64,000 nt of DNA from JAEWWD01 sp964440115 (GCA_964440115.1 CAYTPV010000003.1:62001-126000); one strand, 5' to 3'. Counted from the first letter of the stretch, positions 27,066-36,260 are shown. Translations and numbers: made by a program. Notes: a model not told the origin generated them from the letters alone.

Positions 27066-29306
27066 TCACTGTATCGCCAATCGGATTTTTTCCGGCGTAA
27101 GCGGAAGGTCAGTCAGTTCGGCGCCTAGCGCATCGTTGACCGCGTTGATAATCGCCGGGGCGACCGGCACAATGGACGCTTCGCCCATGCTCTTGCCGCC
27201 GTAGGGACCGCCATCCTCGTATTCTTCAACGAATTGCACGGAAATTTCCGGCATATCCGATGCTTTGGGCAGACGATACTTTCTGAAATTGGCGTTGGTG
27301 GGCCTGCCCATGTCATCGAGCGTCAGTTCTTCAAAAAGCGCCATGCCCAGCCCCAGCAATACGGCCCCCTCGATCTGCCCCTGCAGCAGCAGGGGGTTCA
27401 ATGCCGTGCCCACATCGCATACGGCCGTGTATTCCATCACCTTGACTTCGCCGGTCTGTTTATCCACACGTACACGGGTAAAATGCGCGCCGTAGGAACC
27501 TGCGTTGTGCGGGGCCTGATGCGAAACCACTTCCACAAGCTTTGTGCGTTTCTTATCCATGGCAAACCACGCGATTTCGCGGCGGCTTTTATGCGCACGG
27601 CCATCCTTGCGCCAGTATTCGCCGTCTTTTAATTCTACCTGAGTAGGGGTAACGTCCATCATTTCAGCTGCATATCTGCGCAGCGTTTCGCGCATCTGTG
27701 CAGTGGCGCGCGCCACGGCCTCGCCGCCGGTCCAGGTATTGCGGCTTGCTCCCGCGCCCGTATCGTATTCGCCGGCCATGGTATCCGAATGAACGAGAAA
27801 TATCTCATCCATCGGCATATCCAGCGTTTCTGCTGCGATCATCTTCATCAGCGTGTAGGTGCCCGCGCCGTGATCAGCAACGCCCGTGCGTACGATCGCA
27901 GTGCCGTCCTCGTGAATGTGTACGGATGCAACCGTTATATCCGGCGCGAACGGTGCAACGCCGTTGCCGTGCATGGCGGAAGCCGAGCCTACGCCGTATG
28001 CGTACCTCTCGTCGCTTTCACTGTGCGCCGCACGCCGCTTTTCATCCCAGTTGAAAAGTTCACGGCCCCTTTTCAGGCAGTCGTACATCCTTCCGTTAAA
28101 CAGGCTGTCCCCCGTTGCCGGGTCCGTATCATAAGGGCGCATGGAATTACGCATGCGCAGTTCGACAGGGTCCATGCCGATGCCTTTGGCAACTTTATCC
28201 ATGAGCACTTCTATGGCGGTAAACACCTTGGGAGAACCAAAGCCGCGCATAGCGCCGCCCAGCAGGGCATTGGTATAAACAGCCTTTCCGTCAAAACGCA
28301 TATTGGGAATACGGTACACCTTAAACATCTTGCCGCACATGGCGGACAGCACATTGATGCTGCCGCTGCAGTACGGGCCTGCGTTCATATACCCGCTAAA
28401 GGACAATGCGGATATTACACCCTCGCTGTTTACGCCGATTTTCGTGAACATGCGCATAGCATGGCGGGTATAGGTGGCAATCATGGCTTCCTTGCGCGTA
28501 AAACGTATCTTTACATAGCGCCCGCCGCTTTCGCGGGAAAGCAGGGCCGCGTATACATCGCCCAACACGCCGTCCTTGCCGCCGAACGCACCGCCGATGA
28601 CCGTGGAATGGTAATGCAATTTGGAAAGCGGCAGCCTGAGTATCTCCGCAATCATGATCTGCGTGCGGTGCACGCCCTGCTGCGGACCCCAGATTTCCAC
28701 TTCGTTCTGCCTGTTCCAGCGGGCAATGTATACATGCGGCTCTATCGCGCCGTGGTGAATAGGCTTGGTTTCCAGTACGTTTTCAAATACAAATTCCGCC
28801 TGCGCGAGAGCCGCGTCCGTATCGCCGCACTCCACAAACTGATGCTTTAACAGATTGCCTTCCGGATACAGCTTTGGCGCGTCTTCATCCAAAGCGCGCT
28901 CCGCGTCCAACACGACGGGCAGGAGTTCATATTCCACCTTAATAAGCTGCAATGCCTGCTGTGCGATCTCTTCCGTATCCGCGGCGACAGCGGCGACTTC
29001 GTCACCCACATTGCGCACTATGGTATCAAATACGCGCTCGGTGGCGGGCAATGTATCGTTGAGGTTACGCTTAATGCGGTTATACAATGTATCAGGCGTA
29101 TTCTCATGTGTAATCACAGCGCGCACACCCGGCAGCGCCCTTGCGGCTGACACATCGATGGATACGATACGGGCGTGCGCGTGGGGGCTGTACAGAATCT
29201 TTCCATAAAGCATGCCGGGGAAGGACATATCGTCCCCGTAAATGGCCTGACCGGTTACTTTGAGAACGGCGTCTTCCGTAGGGGTCGGCTGTCCGATGTA
29301 TTTCAT
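27066..29306 (-). CDS. xdhA: xanthine dehydrogenase molybdenum-binding subunit
   Basis: 746 residues, the usual size for the molybdopterin subunit of the xanthine oxidase family, which hydroxylates purines such as hypoxanthine and xanthine. N-terminal a/b-hammerhead domain (VTGQAIYGDDMSFPGMLYGK) from about 15 to 120. The molybdenum-binding part contains GGAFGGKDG, GGAMRGFGSPK, TGAGASRNTWTGGEA and the conserved Glu near the C-terminus (GKSMGEASIVPVAPAI). Its start overlaps the iron-sulfur subunit gene by 4 bp. No FAD subunit gene is in the window. Substrate assignment is from family and the purine-related neighbourhood. Confidence 0.88.
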   Translation of the reverse strand: MKYIGQPTPTEDAVLKVTGQAIYGDDMSFPGMLYGKILYSPHAHARIVSIDVSAARALPGVRAVITHENTPDTLYNRIKRNLNDTLPATERVFDTIVRNVGDEVAAVAADTEEIAQQALQLIKVEYELLPVVLDAERALDEDAPKLYPEGNLLKHQFVECGDTDAALAQAEFVFENVLETKPIHHGAIEPHVYIARWNRQNEVEIWGPQQGVHRTQIMIAEILRLPLSKLHYHSTVIGGAFGGKDGVLGDVYAALLSRESGGRYVKIRFTRKEAMIATYTRHAMRMFTKIGVNSEGVISALSFSGYMNAGPYCSGSINVLSAMCGKMFKVYRIPNMRFDGKAVYTNALLGGAMRGFGSPKVFTAIEVLMDKVAKGIGMDPVELRMRNSMRPYDTDPATGDSLFNGRMYDCLKRGRELFNWDEKRRAAHSESDERYAYGVGSASAMHGNGVAPFAPDITVASVHIHEDGTAIVRTGVADHGAGTYTLMKMIAAETLDMPMDEIFLVHSDTMAGEYDTGAGASRNTWTGGEAVARATAQMRETLRRYAAEMMDVTPTQVELKDGEYWRKDGRAHKSRREIAWFAMDKKRTKLVEVVSHQAPHNAGSYGAHFTRVRVDKQTGEVKVMEYTAVCDVGTALNPLLLQGQIEGAVLLGLGMALFEELTLDDMGRPTNANFRKYRLPKASDMPEISVQFVEEYEDGGPYGGKSMGEASIVPVAPAIINAVNDALGAELTDLPLTPEKIRLAIQ

Positions 29307-29791
29307 TGTGCTTCCCCCTCCCTCATGCGCCGTGCGGCAAGCTGTATGGCTTCGATGATCTTTTTATATCCGGTGCAGCGGCAGATATTGTTGCGCAGAG
29401 CTTCCACAATATCTTCCTTTGTCGGATCAGGATTGACGTTGAGCAGTGCTATCGCGCAGATCACCATGCCCGGCGTGCAAAAACCGCATTGTATCGCACC
29501 TGCGTCCACAAACGCCTGCTGCACGGGGTGGAGCTTGCTACCCTGACTGACGCCCTCAATGGTTATGATTTGTTTGCCCTGTGCATTCCGCGCTAGCAGC
29601 GTGCAGGAATTCTGGGCTTTGCCGTCGATCAACACTTTACACGCGCCGCAATCTCCCGTACCGCATCCGAATTTGGTGCCGGTCAGGTGCAGCACTTCGC
29701 GAAGCACATACAGCAGCGTCCAGTTGGGTTGTACCGAAATGGCGTAATCTTCTGAATTGACATTGAGCGTTATGCTCTGCAGTTCCTGCAT
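29303..29791 (-). CDS. xdhC: xanthine dehydrogenase 2Fe-2S subunit
   Basis: 162 residues from the ATG at 29791 (GGGAGGG box 5 nt upstream); the longer frame has no start signal. The N-terminal plant-ferredoxin-type domain has the cluster ligands in KFGCGTGDCGACKVLIDG and a Cys in NSCTLLA. The C-terminal helical domain binds the second cluster with QCGFCTPGM and NNICRCTGY. It passes electrons from the molybdenum site. First gene of the two-gene operon, behind a structured leader and a near-consensus promoter. Confidence 0.93.
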   Translation of the reverse strand: MQELQSITLNVNSEDYAISVQPNWTLLYVLREVLHLTGTKFGCGTGDCGACKVLIDGKAQNSCTLLARNAQGKQIITIEGVSQGSKLHPVQQAFVDAGAIQCGFCTPGMVICAIALLNVNPDPTKEDIVEALRNNICRCTGYKKIIEAIQLAARRMREGEAQ

Positions 29792-29811
29792 AATATCCCT
29801 CCCAAGAATGA

Positions 29812-29884
29812 GTCCGGGCGGTAATAAAAAAAGCCCGGCACGACGGTTCACATGATAACTCAGAAGCCGCCAAACCAAGCTTTT
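29812..29884 (-). promoter_or_regulatory. structured leader of the xdh operon (terminator-like)
   Basis: The roughly 120-nt leader contains AAAGCTTGG paired with CCGGGCTTT followed by seven T (terminator-like, 29826-29884 on the minus strand). A second possible hairpin, CCGGGC/GCCCGG (29813-29840), would use the same 3' arm. The two are mutually exclusive, the pattern expected of an attenuator or riboswitch. I do not recognise a known aptamer. Confidence 0.5.
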
Positions 29885-29917
29885 AAAAGCAAAAACGATA
29901 TGGAGTTGTTGTACTAC

Positions 29918-29946
29918 ATTATACGAAACAAGCGCTGTTTTGTCAA
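29918..29946 (-). promoter_or_regulatory. sigma-A promoter of the xdh operon
   Basis: TTGACA, a 17-bp spacer, then TATAAT on the minus strand: a full consensus. The transcript would start near 29911. Confidence 0.85.
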
Positions 29947-29981
29947 CCTGCGGATGCTGGAATATGGCTTATAAACGGTGT

Positions 29982-31364
29982 TTAAATGGACATACGCACA
30001 GCGCTGTCGTAGGCGAGCGCGCTGCGTTCGCATTCGTCGTCCGTCATGGTCAGCTGGCAGCAGTACGGGCTGCCTTTCATGCGCTCGGAGGCGTAGCAAA
30101 GCCCATTTGTCCGGCTGTCCAGGTAAGGATGGTCGATTTGCGCGGGGTCGCCGATCAATATGAGTTTCGTTCCCCTGCCGGCGCGGGTCACGATGCCCTT
30201 GACCTGCTTGGGGCTTAAATTCTGCGCTTCGTCGATGATCACCCAGTTGCGCTGGATGGACCGCCCGCGGATATAAGCGATGGCTTCCATGGTAACGATA
30301 TTGCGATTGAACAGTTCATCCACTTTGCCGTTCAATTCGTTCTGGTTTTTATAGCGCTCCTTTTCGTCGCTGTCCACGAGAATTTCAAGATTATCGACGA
30401 CGGAACGCATAAACGGCGCAAGCTTTTCCTTTTCCGTACCGGGAAGAAAGCCTATATCCTCATCAAATTTCACATTGGGACGGCAAACGAGTATTTTGGT
30501 ATACTCCCGGTGTTTGAGTTCAAGAATTTTATGAAGCCCAACTGCCAGAGAAAAGAATGTCTTTGCCGTACCTGCCGCGCCCTTCACGATTACGAGCGGC
30601 GCTTCCTCGCTGCTCATCATCAGCGCTTCCTGCATAAAGCGTTGACCGACATTGCGCGCCGTTACACCGAACGGCCGCTCATCTAGGTACTGCAGCTGCG
30701 TCAGCTTCTCGCCGTCAAACCGGCAGAGCGCAGTCTGCTTATTGTTCTGGGCGCAGCGCAGCACCACAAACTGGTGCATATAGAACGTACACGGCTGCTG
30801 TTCCATCGTCTCTTCGTCCATTGTAAACACATGCCGTGCGCTCAGGTACCCTGCGTCAAAGAACTCCTGCAGGTTCTTGATATCGACGTACGCCTCTGTC
30901 CGGCCGCTGTACTGCGAATCCGGCACCGCTACCTGTTCGCTCTGAAAATCCTGCGCCGTCACGCCAATGACGTCCGCTTTGATGCGCAGGAATATGTCCT
31001 TGGTTACGAGCAACGCCTGTTTATCCTGCAGGCAGAGCCCTTTGCAGACCTTGAGTATGCGGTTGTCGGCCTTGTTGTTCTCCCAGCCCTCGGGCAGTTC
31101 CACATCGTGGAAATTCAGCTCGATACGCAAAACGCCGCCGTCGGGCAGCGCTATACCTTTGACAAGATCCCCGCTTGTGCGCATGTTATCGAGCAGGCGG
31201 GCGCATGCGCGCGCGTTTGCGCCGTTCTCGGTCGGCTCTTTTTTGAAGCGGTCCAGTTCTTCAAGCACGACCTGCGGTATGACCACCTCGTTATCCCCGA
31301 ACGCATATATGGCATACGGAGACTGCAACAGCACGTTGGTATCCAGCACATAGCTTTTCCCCAT
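29982..31364 (-). CDS. PhoH family protein with N-terminal PIN domain (YlaK-like)
   Basis: 460 residues from the ATG at 31364, which has GGAGG at good spacing; the frame is open further upstream without sense. Residues 1-130 are a PIN domain (YVLDTNVLL, LEELDRFKK), a metal-dependent RNase fold. Residues 250-460 are the PhoH ATPase: Walker A VKGAAGTAKTFFSLA, Walker B VIIDEAQNLSPKQVKGI and LILIGDPAQID. The protein is thought to act on RNA in the cytoplasm. Monocistronic. Confidence 0.93.
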   Translation of the reverse strand: MGKSYVLDTNVLLQSPYAIYAFGDNEVVIPQVVLEELDRFKKEPTENGANARACARLLDNMRTSGDLVKGIALPDGGVLRIELNFHDVELPEGWENNKADNRILKVCKGLCLQDKQALLVTKDIFLRIKADVIGVTAQDFQSEQVAVPDSQYSGRTEAYVDIKNLQEFFDAGYLSARHVFTMDEETMEQQPCTFYMHQFVVLRCAQNNKQTALCRFDGEKLTQLQYLDERPFGVTARNVGQRFMQEALMMSSEEAPLVIVKGAAGTAKTFFSLAVGLHKILELKHREYTKILVCRPNVKFDEDIGFLPGTEKEKLAPFMRSVVDNLEILVDSDEKERYKNQNELNGKVDELFNRNIVTMEAIAYIRGRSIQRNWVIIDEAQNLSPKQVKGIVTRAGRGTKLILIGDPAQIDHPYLDSRTNGLCYASERMKGSPYCCQLTMTDDECERSALAYDSAVRMSI

Positions 31365-31566
31365 GCATTTCCTCCTGCTGCAAGCATCGTCGTGTGATCC
31401 CGGGGAGCTTCCCCTGTACACAGCATACGACATGAAATATATCCCTTTGGTTAAGTCTATGTAAGAACAAATCCAAGCTTGCCTGTCAGGAATATGTAAT
31501 TTCTCTGTTGCCTTCGCATTATCCCTCTGGCGCAGGCGAGGGTAGTATGCTGAGGCTTTCACAGAC

Positions 31567-31596
31567 AAAAACGGGCCTTCCGCAAAGCGGAAGGCC
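31567..31596 (-). terminator. terminator after the coiled-coil secreted protein gene
   Basis: GGCCTTCCGC/GCGGAAGGCC with a 3-nt loop, then GTTTTTG on the minus strand. Confidence 0.9.
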
Positions 31597-31642
31597 ACGG
31601 ATAAAGAATGGCACACGACTTCTTTTACGCTCGTGCCGCAGC

Positions 31643-32236
31643 TTATGAAACAAGCGCATTCATCTGCGTCAGCACATCTTTCAATTGCAGCAGCAGGCTG
31701 TTGCGCGTGTTCTGGATTTCTTCAATCTGCGCGAATGCTGCCGAGACGGCTTCATAATCCTTTGCACGTATATTCCCGCGGTTTGCCTGCGCGATTTCTT
31801 TGATATCGCCCTTTGTCGCCTTGATCTGCTCCGCAATGGACTTGGCCTGATCCCTAAGCGCCTTCAGCTGCCTCAGCGTTTCCTCCGGCAGCTTTGTTCC
31901 GTTGTCCTTAAGCGCCGTCAACGCCTTTATTAGGGAAGTGCGAAGCGCATTGATATCCTGTGTCAGCGCCAGATTATCCTTCCTGTTTTCCAGAATGGTC
32001 AGCCGCAGCTCTGCCACCTTTTTCCCGAACTCACCGAGCGTACTCATTTTCTCCTGCAGCTTGGCTTCGTTCTCGGCAACCTTTGCCTGTGCTTCCTCGA
32101 TCTTCTGCTCGCGAGCCTGCAGCCTTTCTTCACGGGTAGCAGTACCGGTTTCAGCCGCTAATGCCGTTGCGCCAAACGCTGCCGTCATCAGCAGTAGCAT
32201 CACAACCGCAATCCATTTTCTTCCCATTCGTTTCAT
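31643..32236 (-). CDS. secreted coiled-coil protein, function unknown
   Basis: 197 residues. A signal peptide (residues 1-28, ending TALAAE) is followed by an almost entirely helical, charged region with heptad-like spacing, as in REERLQAREQKIEEAQAKVA and EIQNTRNSLLLQLKDVL. No enzymatic motif or wall-binding domain is seen. Start with an AAGGAG box. It lies 30 bp downstream of a small lipoprotein gene and is probably co-transcribed with it and released outside the cell. Confidence 0.8.
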   Translation of the reverse strand: MKRMGRKWIAVVMLLLMTAAFGATALAAETGTATREERLQAREQKIEEAQAKVAENEAKLQEKMSTLGEFGKKVAELRLTILENRKDNLALTQDINALRTSLIKALTALKDNGTKLPEETLRQLKALRDQAKSIAEQIKATKGDIKEIAQANRGNIRAKDYEAVSAAFAQIEEIQNTRNSLLLQLKDVLTQMNALVS

Positions 32237-32266
32237 ATCCTATTTACTCCTTTCTATGTCCTTACA

Positions 32267-32593
32267 TCAGGGGACAAGCAAATCGCTGTCCTCGGGTTCA
32301 TCAAGATCTTTGGTGGAACTGTCCAACCCGTTTATATCTTTTATTATTCCCGCGATATCCTGTTCCTTGCCAGAAGTTGTCGTTTGCGGCTGCGCGGTTT
32401 GCTCTGCAACCGGGGTATTTTGAGCCTGCTGCTCGTGGGACGTCTGTGCTTGGGGTGTCTGTGTTTCGGGTACCGATGTCTCTATAGGCAGCGTCGGCGT
32501 AGCGGCAGAAGCATTGAGGTTTCTTCTTAGTCTGCACCCAGAGAACAGCATCAGGGCACAAAGTACGGCGCAGACCACTGCAATTCTTTTCAC
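32267..32593 (-). CDS. small lipoprotein with Gln/Thr/Pro-rich tail
   Basis: 108 residues starting at GTG 32593, chosen because GGGAGGTGG lies 4 nt upstream; an ATG at 32614 has no such box. Lipobox LMLFSGC, then a low-complexity stretch rich in Gln, Thr and Pro and an acidic C-terminus. No domain is recognised. It begins a two-gene unit with the coiled-coil protein. It may be a membrane-tethered partner of that protein (inferred). Confidence 0.75.
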   Translation of the reverse strand: MKRIAVVCAVLCALMLFSGCRLRRNLNASAATPTLPIETSVPETQTPQAQTSHEQQAQNTPVAEQTAQPQTTTSGKEQDIAGIIKDINGLDSSTKDLDEPEDSDLLVP

Positions 32594-32687
32594 GTGACCA
32601 CCTCCCGGTTTCATGGCACGAGTATAACGCCAGCAGCTAACGCAATGCAAAGGATAATCTGCGGCAAAAATGCGGCAAGTATTTGAG

Positions 32688-32790
32688 CACTGATAAAGTC
32701 CTTCAGACTTTATCAGTGGGTTTCTGCACGTTAGAATGCCGCTCAAGGCGGCATTCTTATGCAAATTCGGCGACTGAATCGCCGAATTTG
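32688..32790. repeat. triple-hairpin dispersed repeat, family 1, copy B
   Basis: CACTGATAAAGTC/GACTTTATCAGTG (32688-32718), GAATGCCGC/GCGGCATTC (32734-32756) and CAAATTCGGCGA/TCGCCGAATTTG (32762-32790). This is the inverted copy of the element at 10206-10308, linkers included. It lies between divergent genes. Confidence 0.9.
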
Positions 32791-32923
32791 ATTAGAGCAA
32801 AGAAGACCATACGTTTCTATTAATTGCTTGAATATGAAAGCTGCGGCAAAATTGCGGCATCTATTTTCTTTTTACTTCAGAAATACTACAATCAATTCAA
32901 TAAGCGCGAAGGGGGAAAAGCGA

Positions 32924-33619
32924 GTGGGCAAAAGCATTTATATAGCGGAAGATGATGCGGATATCCGCTCTTTAATCGAATTGTTCCTCAACAGCGAAGG
33001 CTATGCCGTACGTGCATTCGAGACCGGCGACGCTCTGCTTGGCGCTTTCACGGCCCAGCCTGCGGATATGCTCATACTGGATATCATGCTGCCCGGCACC
33101 GACGGGCTGACGCTGTGCGCAAAGCTCCGACAGCGCAGCAATGTACCCATCATCATCGTATCCGCGCGGGACAGTGAAGCCGATCGCATCGCGGGCATTA
33201 CGCTCGGATCGGATGATTACCTGACCAAGCCTTTTTCCCCCATGGAACTCATCGCGCGCGTAAAAGCGCTGTTCCGGCGGCTGGAGCTCGACCGCGGTGT
33301 ACAGGACGAAGGTTGTCTGAAGCTCAATAACCTTATCGTAGACCCTTCTTCGCGCACTGCGACTGTAAACGGCGTGCCGCTTGACCTTACGCCCACCGAA
33401 TTTTTATTGGTGGCTTATCTTCTTCGGCAGGGTGAGCGCGCGGTTTCACGCGAAGAACTCCTCAAAAATGTCTGGAAATATGATTTTGAAGTCGATACCC
33501 GCGCTACAGACGATGTAATGAAACGCCTGCGCAAAAAGCTTGGGCAGGCGAACGCCAAATTGAAAATTGAAACGGTATGGGGGTTCGGCTTCCGTCTTAT
33601 CGGGGAGGACCCTGCATGA
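32924..33619 (+). CDS. OmpR/PhoB family response regulator
   Basis: 231 residues starting at GTG 32924 behind AAGGGGG. Receiver domain with EDDAD, phospho-acceptor Asp53 (LILDIMLPG), SARDSE and YLTKPF; DNA-binding winged helix from about 130 (LTPTEFLLVAYLLRQ, SREELLKNVWKYD). It overlaps its kinase by 4 bp. This second two-component system of the window lacks an obvious target gene nearby. Confidence 0.93.
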   Translation: MGKSIYIAEDDADIRSLIELFLNSEGYAVRAFETGDALLGAFTAQPADMLILDIMLPGTDGLTLCAKLRQRSNVPIIIVSARDSEADRIAGITLGSDDYLTKPFSPMELIARVKALFRRLELDRGVQDEGCLKLNNLIVDPSSRTATVNGVPLDLTPTEFLLVAYLLRQGERAVSREELLKNVWKYDFEVDTRATDDVMKRLRKKLGQANAKLKIETVWGFGFRLIGEDPA

Positions 33620-34998
33620 AGAGTCTGCAGTCACATATCCGCAATCCGTTTGTGATACTCATAGCAGCGATGCTGCTCATCATCATGCTGCTGCTCAATG
33701 TATCCATACGGCTGTATCTGAACAACGGCGTTAAAAAGGATTTGCGGGAAGCCAAGAGCGTTCTCGTGCAGCTTGTCAACCGCAAGAACAATCATAAAGA
33801 ACCCACACCGGAAGATTTGGCCGTTCTGTTCGAAGATTTCAGGCGGTCTTTGGTATTCTCAAACCTGCAGGATGATGTGGAACTGCTGCTCTATGACGCG
33901 GACGGTACACTTCTTTATCCTTCAGCCGGGGAGTTGCCCAAACTTCCCCACGGACTGGAAAATATCACGGCAAAACGTCTAGGTAATCTTCGTGAAACCC
34001 GTATATACTCCTTTCTGGGAGCGAAGGACCGGTATTTTGCGCTGCCCTGGCATTTAGCGGACGGCGGAACGTTGCTGCTCGCCACGCCCGCGGCGGGTGT
34101 GAACCGCGTAGTCCGAGAAGTAGATTTACTGCTGCTGACAATACTGCTGCTAGGCACAACCGCCGCCATCGTTGCGGCTAACGCCGCGGCAAAGCGTATC
34201 GCGCGGCCTGTCACGCAGCTGTGCGAACAGATGCGGTCTGTTGGGGACGGGAATTTTTCGCAGGCCATCGCCATTACGCCGACAAAGATTCAGGAGATCG
34301 CGTATTTGCAGCAAAGCGCGTCGAATATGTCCGCACAGTTATCGGCATACGACAGTGCCCAGAAGGCATTCCTCGCCAACGCCTCACATGAGCTGAAAAC
34401 GCCGCTGATGTCCATACAGGGGTATGCCGAAGGAATCGCGGGCGGCGTGCTTCCTGACTCCAAACAGGCGGCGAATGTCATACTGCGGGAAAGCAAGCGA
34501 TTAAGCGAGCTAGTAAGCGAACTGCTGACTCTTTCCCGTATGGATACCGCGGCAAGCCGGAAACTGCAGCCCATCAATTTGAATCAGACACTGTTGGAAT
34601 ACGAACAGCGGCTGTTGGGAGCCGCAGCAAAGCAGCAGCGCAGGCTCACGCTGCGCCTGCCCGAACAAGCCCCCATTGTGATGGGGGATGACGAACTGTT
34701 GTATCAGGCTGTTATGAACGTCGTATCCAACTGCCTGCGTTACGCAAAGGAAGAAGTCTTGATAGCACTTACATTTAGCGATTCGCAGGCCGCGATCCGT
34801 ATATCTGACGACGGGAACGGCATTTCGGCCGAAGACCTGCCGCATTTGTTTGAACGCTTCTATAAAGGAAAGAACGGAAGTTTCGGTCTTGGCCTCGCCA
34901 TCGCGCAGTCGGCAATGGCCGCTCTGCGCGGGAGTATCACCGCCGGGAATGACAATGGCGCGGTATTCACGCTGACCTTGCCGCTTACAAACGCATAA
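33616..34998 (+). CDS. sensor histidine kinase
   Basis: 460 residues from the ATG at 33616 (GGGGAGG box 7 nt upstream). Transmembrane segments at about 10-30 and 170-190, an extracellular region of about 135 residues, HAMP, HisKA with His258 in NASHELKTP, and HATPase with N-box NVVSNCLRYA, G1 ISDDGNGIS and G2 GSFGLGLAIA. The overlapping regulator gene upstream is its partner. Confidence 0.94.
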   Translation: MKSLQSHIRNPFVILIAAMLLIIMLLLNVSIRLYLNNGVKKDLREAKSVLVQLVNRKNNHKEPTPEDLAVLFEDFRRSLVFSNLQDDVELLLYDADGTLLYPSAGELPKLPHGLENITAKRLGNLRETRIYSFLGAKDRYFALPWHLADGGTLLLATPAAGVNRVVREVDLLLLTILLLGTTAAIVAANAAAKRIARPVTQLCEQMRSVGDGNFSQAIAITPTKIQEIAYLQQSASNMSAQLSAYDSAQKAFLANASHELKTPLMSIQGYAEGIAGGVLPDSKQAANVILRESKRLSELVSELLTLSRMDTAASRKLQPINLNQTLLEYEQRLLGAAAKQQRRLTLRLPEQAPIVMGDDELLYQAVMNVVSNCLRYAKEEVLIALTFSDSQAAIRISDDGNGISAEDLPHLFERFYKGKNGSFGLGLAIAQSAMAALRGSITAGNDNGAVFTLTLPLTNA

Positions 34999-35168
34999 CA
35001 TTCGACAGTATTTCCCGGGATATGTTAAGATGCGCGAACATCATGCGCGGTTTTTGCAGAGCCGATCCCATTCAATACTCAAAACCATCTTCGGCGCATT
35101 TGACCGTCGCGCGCAAAGCGCGGCCACCTGTTTAAAAATGGAATCCACATATGTTTTATTTTCTTAAG

Positions 35169-35246
35169 GTATCGCCACCTACGGCGGCGACGATAGATTA
35201 TTTTATTTAATAGCGGGAGGGCTTCGCCCCCCGCGCCCCCTGAGTA
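35169..35246 (+). repeat. GC-rich dispersed repeat, family 2, copy D
   Basis: A hairpin of the form ATCGCC...GGCGGCGA, an AT-rich linker TTATTTTATTTAATAG, a second hairpin around GGGCTTCGCCC, then CGCCCCCTGA. It matches 56333-56411 and, inverted, 44640-44714. Confidence 0.85.
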
Positions 35247-35472
35247 CGGGTACTCTTAAGGAAGGGGGGTGGGGATCGGTTGTGCAGGCGCAGGCTGCAC
35301 ATCAATCCTTGTGAGATCCCCGAATGTACCATTCGGGGGCACGCAGTTTCCCCAAAACAAAAAAATAATCGTCGGAGCTCTAAAGCGCCGATACCTTGGA
35401 ACCCTCAAGTGGGTTTATCAACAGGCTGGTCGCCGCGCACAGCGCGGCGGCTTTGTTCATAGAATATTTATT

Positions 35473-35500
35473 GATTTTCGATATATTCATATTGAAAATC
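35473..35500. promoter_or_regulatory. inverted repeat upstream of the DUF2975-HTH operon
   Basis: GATTTTC (35473-35479) and GAAAATC (35494-35500), flanked by ATAT on both inner sides, 50 bp upstream of the DUF2975 start. Probable operator for the HTH protein encoded two genes on (inferred). Confidence 0.5.
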
Positions 35501-35549
35501 GATATGACATACGCTATACTCTGAACAACAACGTTGTTGGGGGAGCTGT

Positions 35550-36005
35550 ATGAAATTCTCCGTACTCAATCGCATTACGCTTATTTTGCTGTATATCTGC
35601 ATGGCGCTGGGAGCAGCGTTTGTGGTGCTGCTGCCGCAGCTGCTGCCGCAGATACTCAACACAGACGGCCTTGTGCCCGAAGCGACCGCAGGCTACGCGA
35701 TATCGCTTGGATGCTGGATGCTGGGCTCGATTGGCGGGCTGTTCATACTGTTTACGCTTTCGCGCATGATGCACAGCTTAAAATCAGACCCTTTTATCCG
35801 CCGCAATGTGCGGCGGCTGCGCGATATGGGGCTTTCGGCGTTATGTATGACGGCGCTTACCCTCATCGTTACGGCATTGTATTTCCGGCCCATGCTGCTG
35901 CTTGTCGCCACGGCGGAACTATTATGCGCGCTGTTTTCACTCGCACTGCGCGGCGTATTTGAAAAAGCCGTGGACTACCGCGAAGAAAACGCGCTGACGA
36001 TCTAG
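35550..36005 (+). CDS. DUF2975 family membrane protein
   Basis: 151 residues, four membrane helices. The family pattern is visible: ISLGCWMLGSIGGLFILFTLSRMMHSLKSDPFIRRNVRRLR between helices two and three. DUF2975 proteins are typically encoded with a small Cro-like regulator, and that is the case here, 9 bp downstream. Function unknown. Ribosome binding site GGGGGAG. Confidence 0.85.
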   Translation: MKFSVLNRITLILLYICMALGAAFVVLLPQLLPQILNTDGLVPEATAGYAISLGCWMLGSIGGLFILFTLSRMMHSLKSDPFIRRNVRRLRDMGLSALCMTALTLIVTALYFRPMLLLVATAELLCALFSLALRGVFEKAVDYREENALTI

Positions 36006-36014
36006 GAGGCTAGA

Positions 36015-36233
36015 ATGATACGTGTCAACCTGGACGTCATGATGGCAAAGAAAAGGATAGGGCTTGCAGAACTGGCTGATCGCATGGAGATTACGCCGGC
36101 CAACTTATCCATACTCAAAAACAACAAGGGGAAAGCCATACGGTTTTCCACGCTGGACGCTGCGTGCAGCGCGCTCGGGTGTCAGCCCGGCGACCTGCTC
36201 GAATTCGTTCCGAGTGAACAGGAAGAAGACTAA
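36015..36233 (+). CDS. small Cro/C1-type HTH regulator (YozG-like)
   Basis: 72 residues, nearly all helix-turn-helix: ALMM-type N-terminus MIRVNLDVMMAKKRIGLAEL, then ITPANLSILKNNKGKAIRFSTL and the C-terminal GCQPGDLLEF typical of the YozG family. AGGAGG box 5 nt upstream. Likely represses its own operon through the inverted repeat at 35473-35500. Confidence 0.92.
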   Translation: MIRVNLDVMMAKKRIGLAELADRMEITPANLSILKNNKGKAIRFSTLDAACSALGCQPGDLLEFVPSEQEED

Positions 36234-36260
36234 GTCTAGTTTTTAAGAGGAGGTCTGTAT

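Larger units (their letters stand above)
34999..35549. other. 551-bp gene-free region with repeat elements
   Basis: Contains repeat family 2 copy D (35169-35246), a CCCCGAATG/CATTCGGGG hairpin (about 35317-35338), and, next to the DUF2975 gene, an inverted repeat likely used as its operator. No frame with a start signal is seen. Confidence 0.65.
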
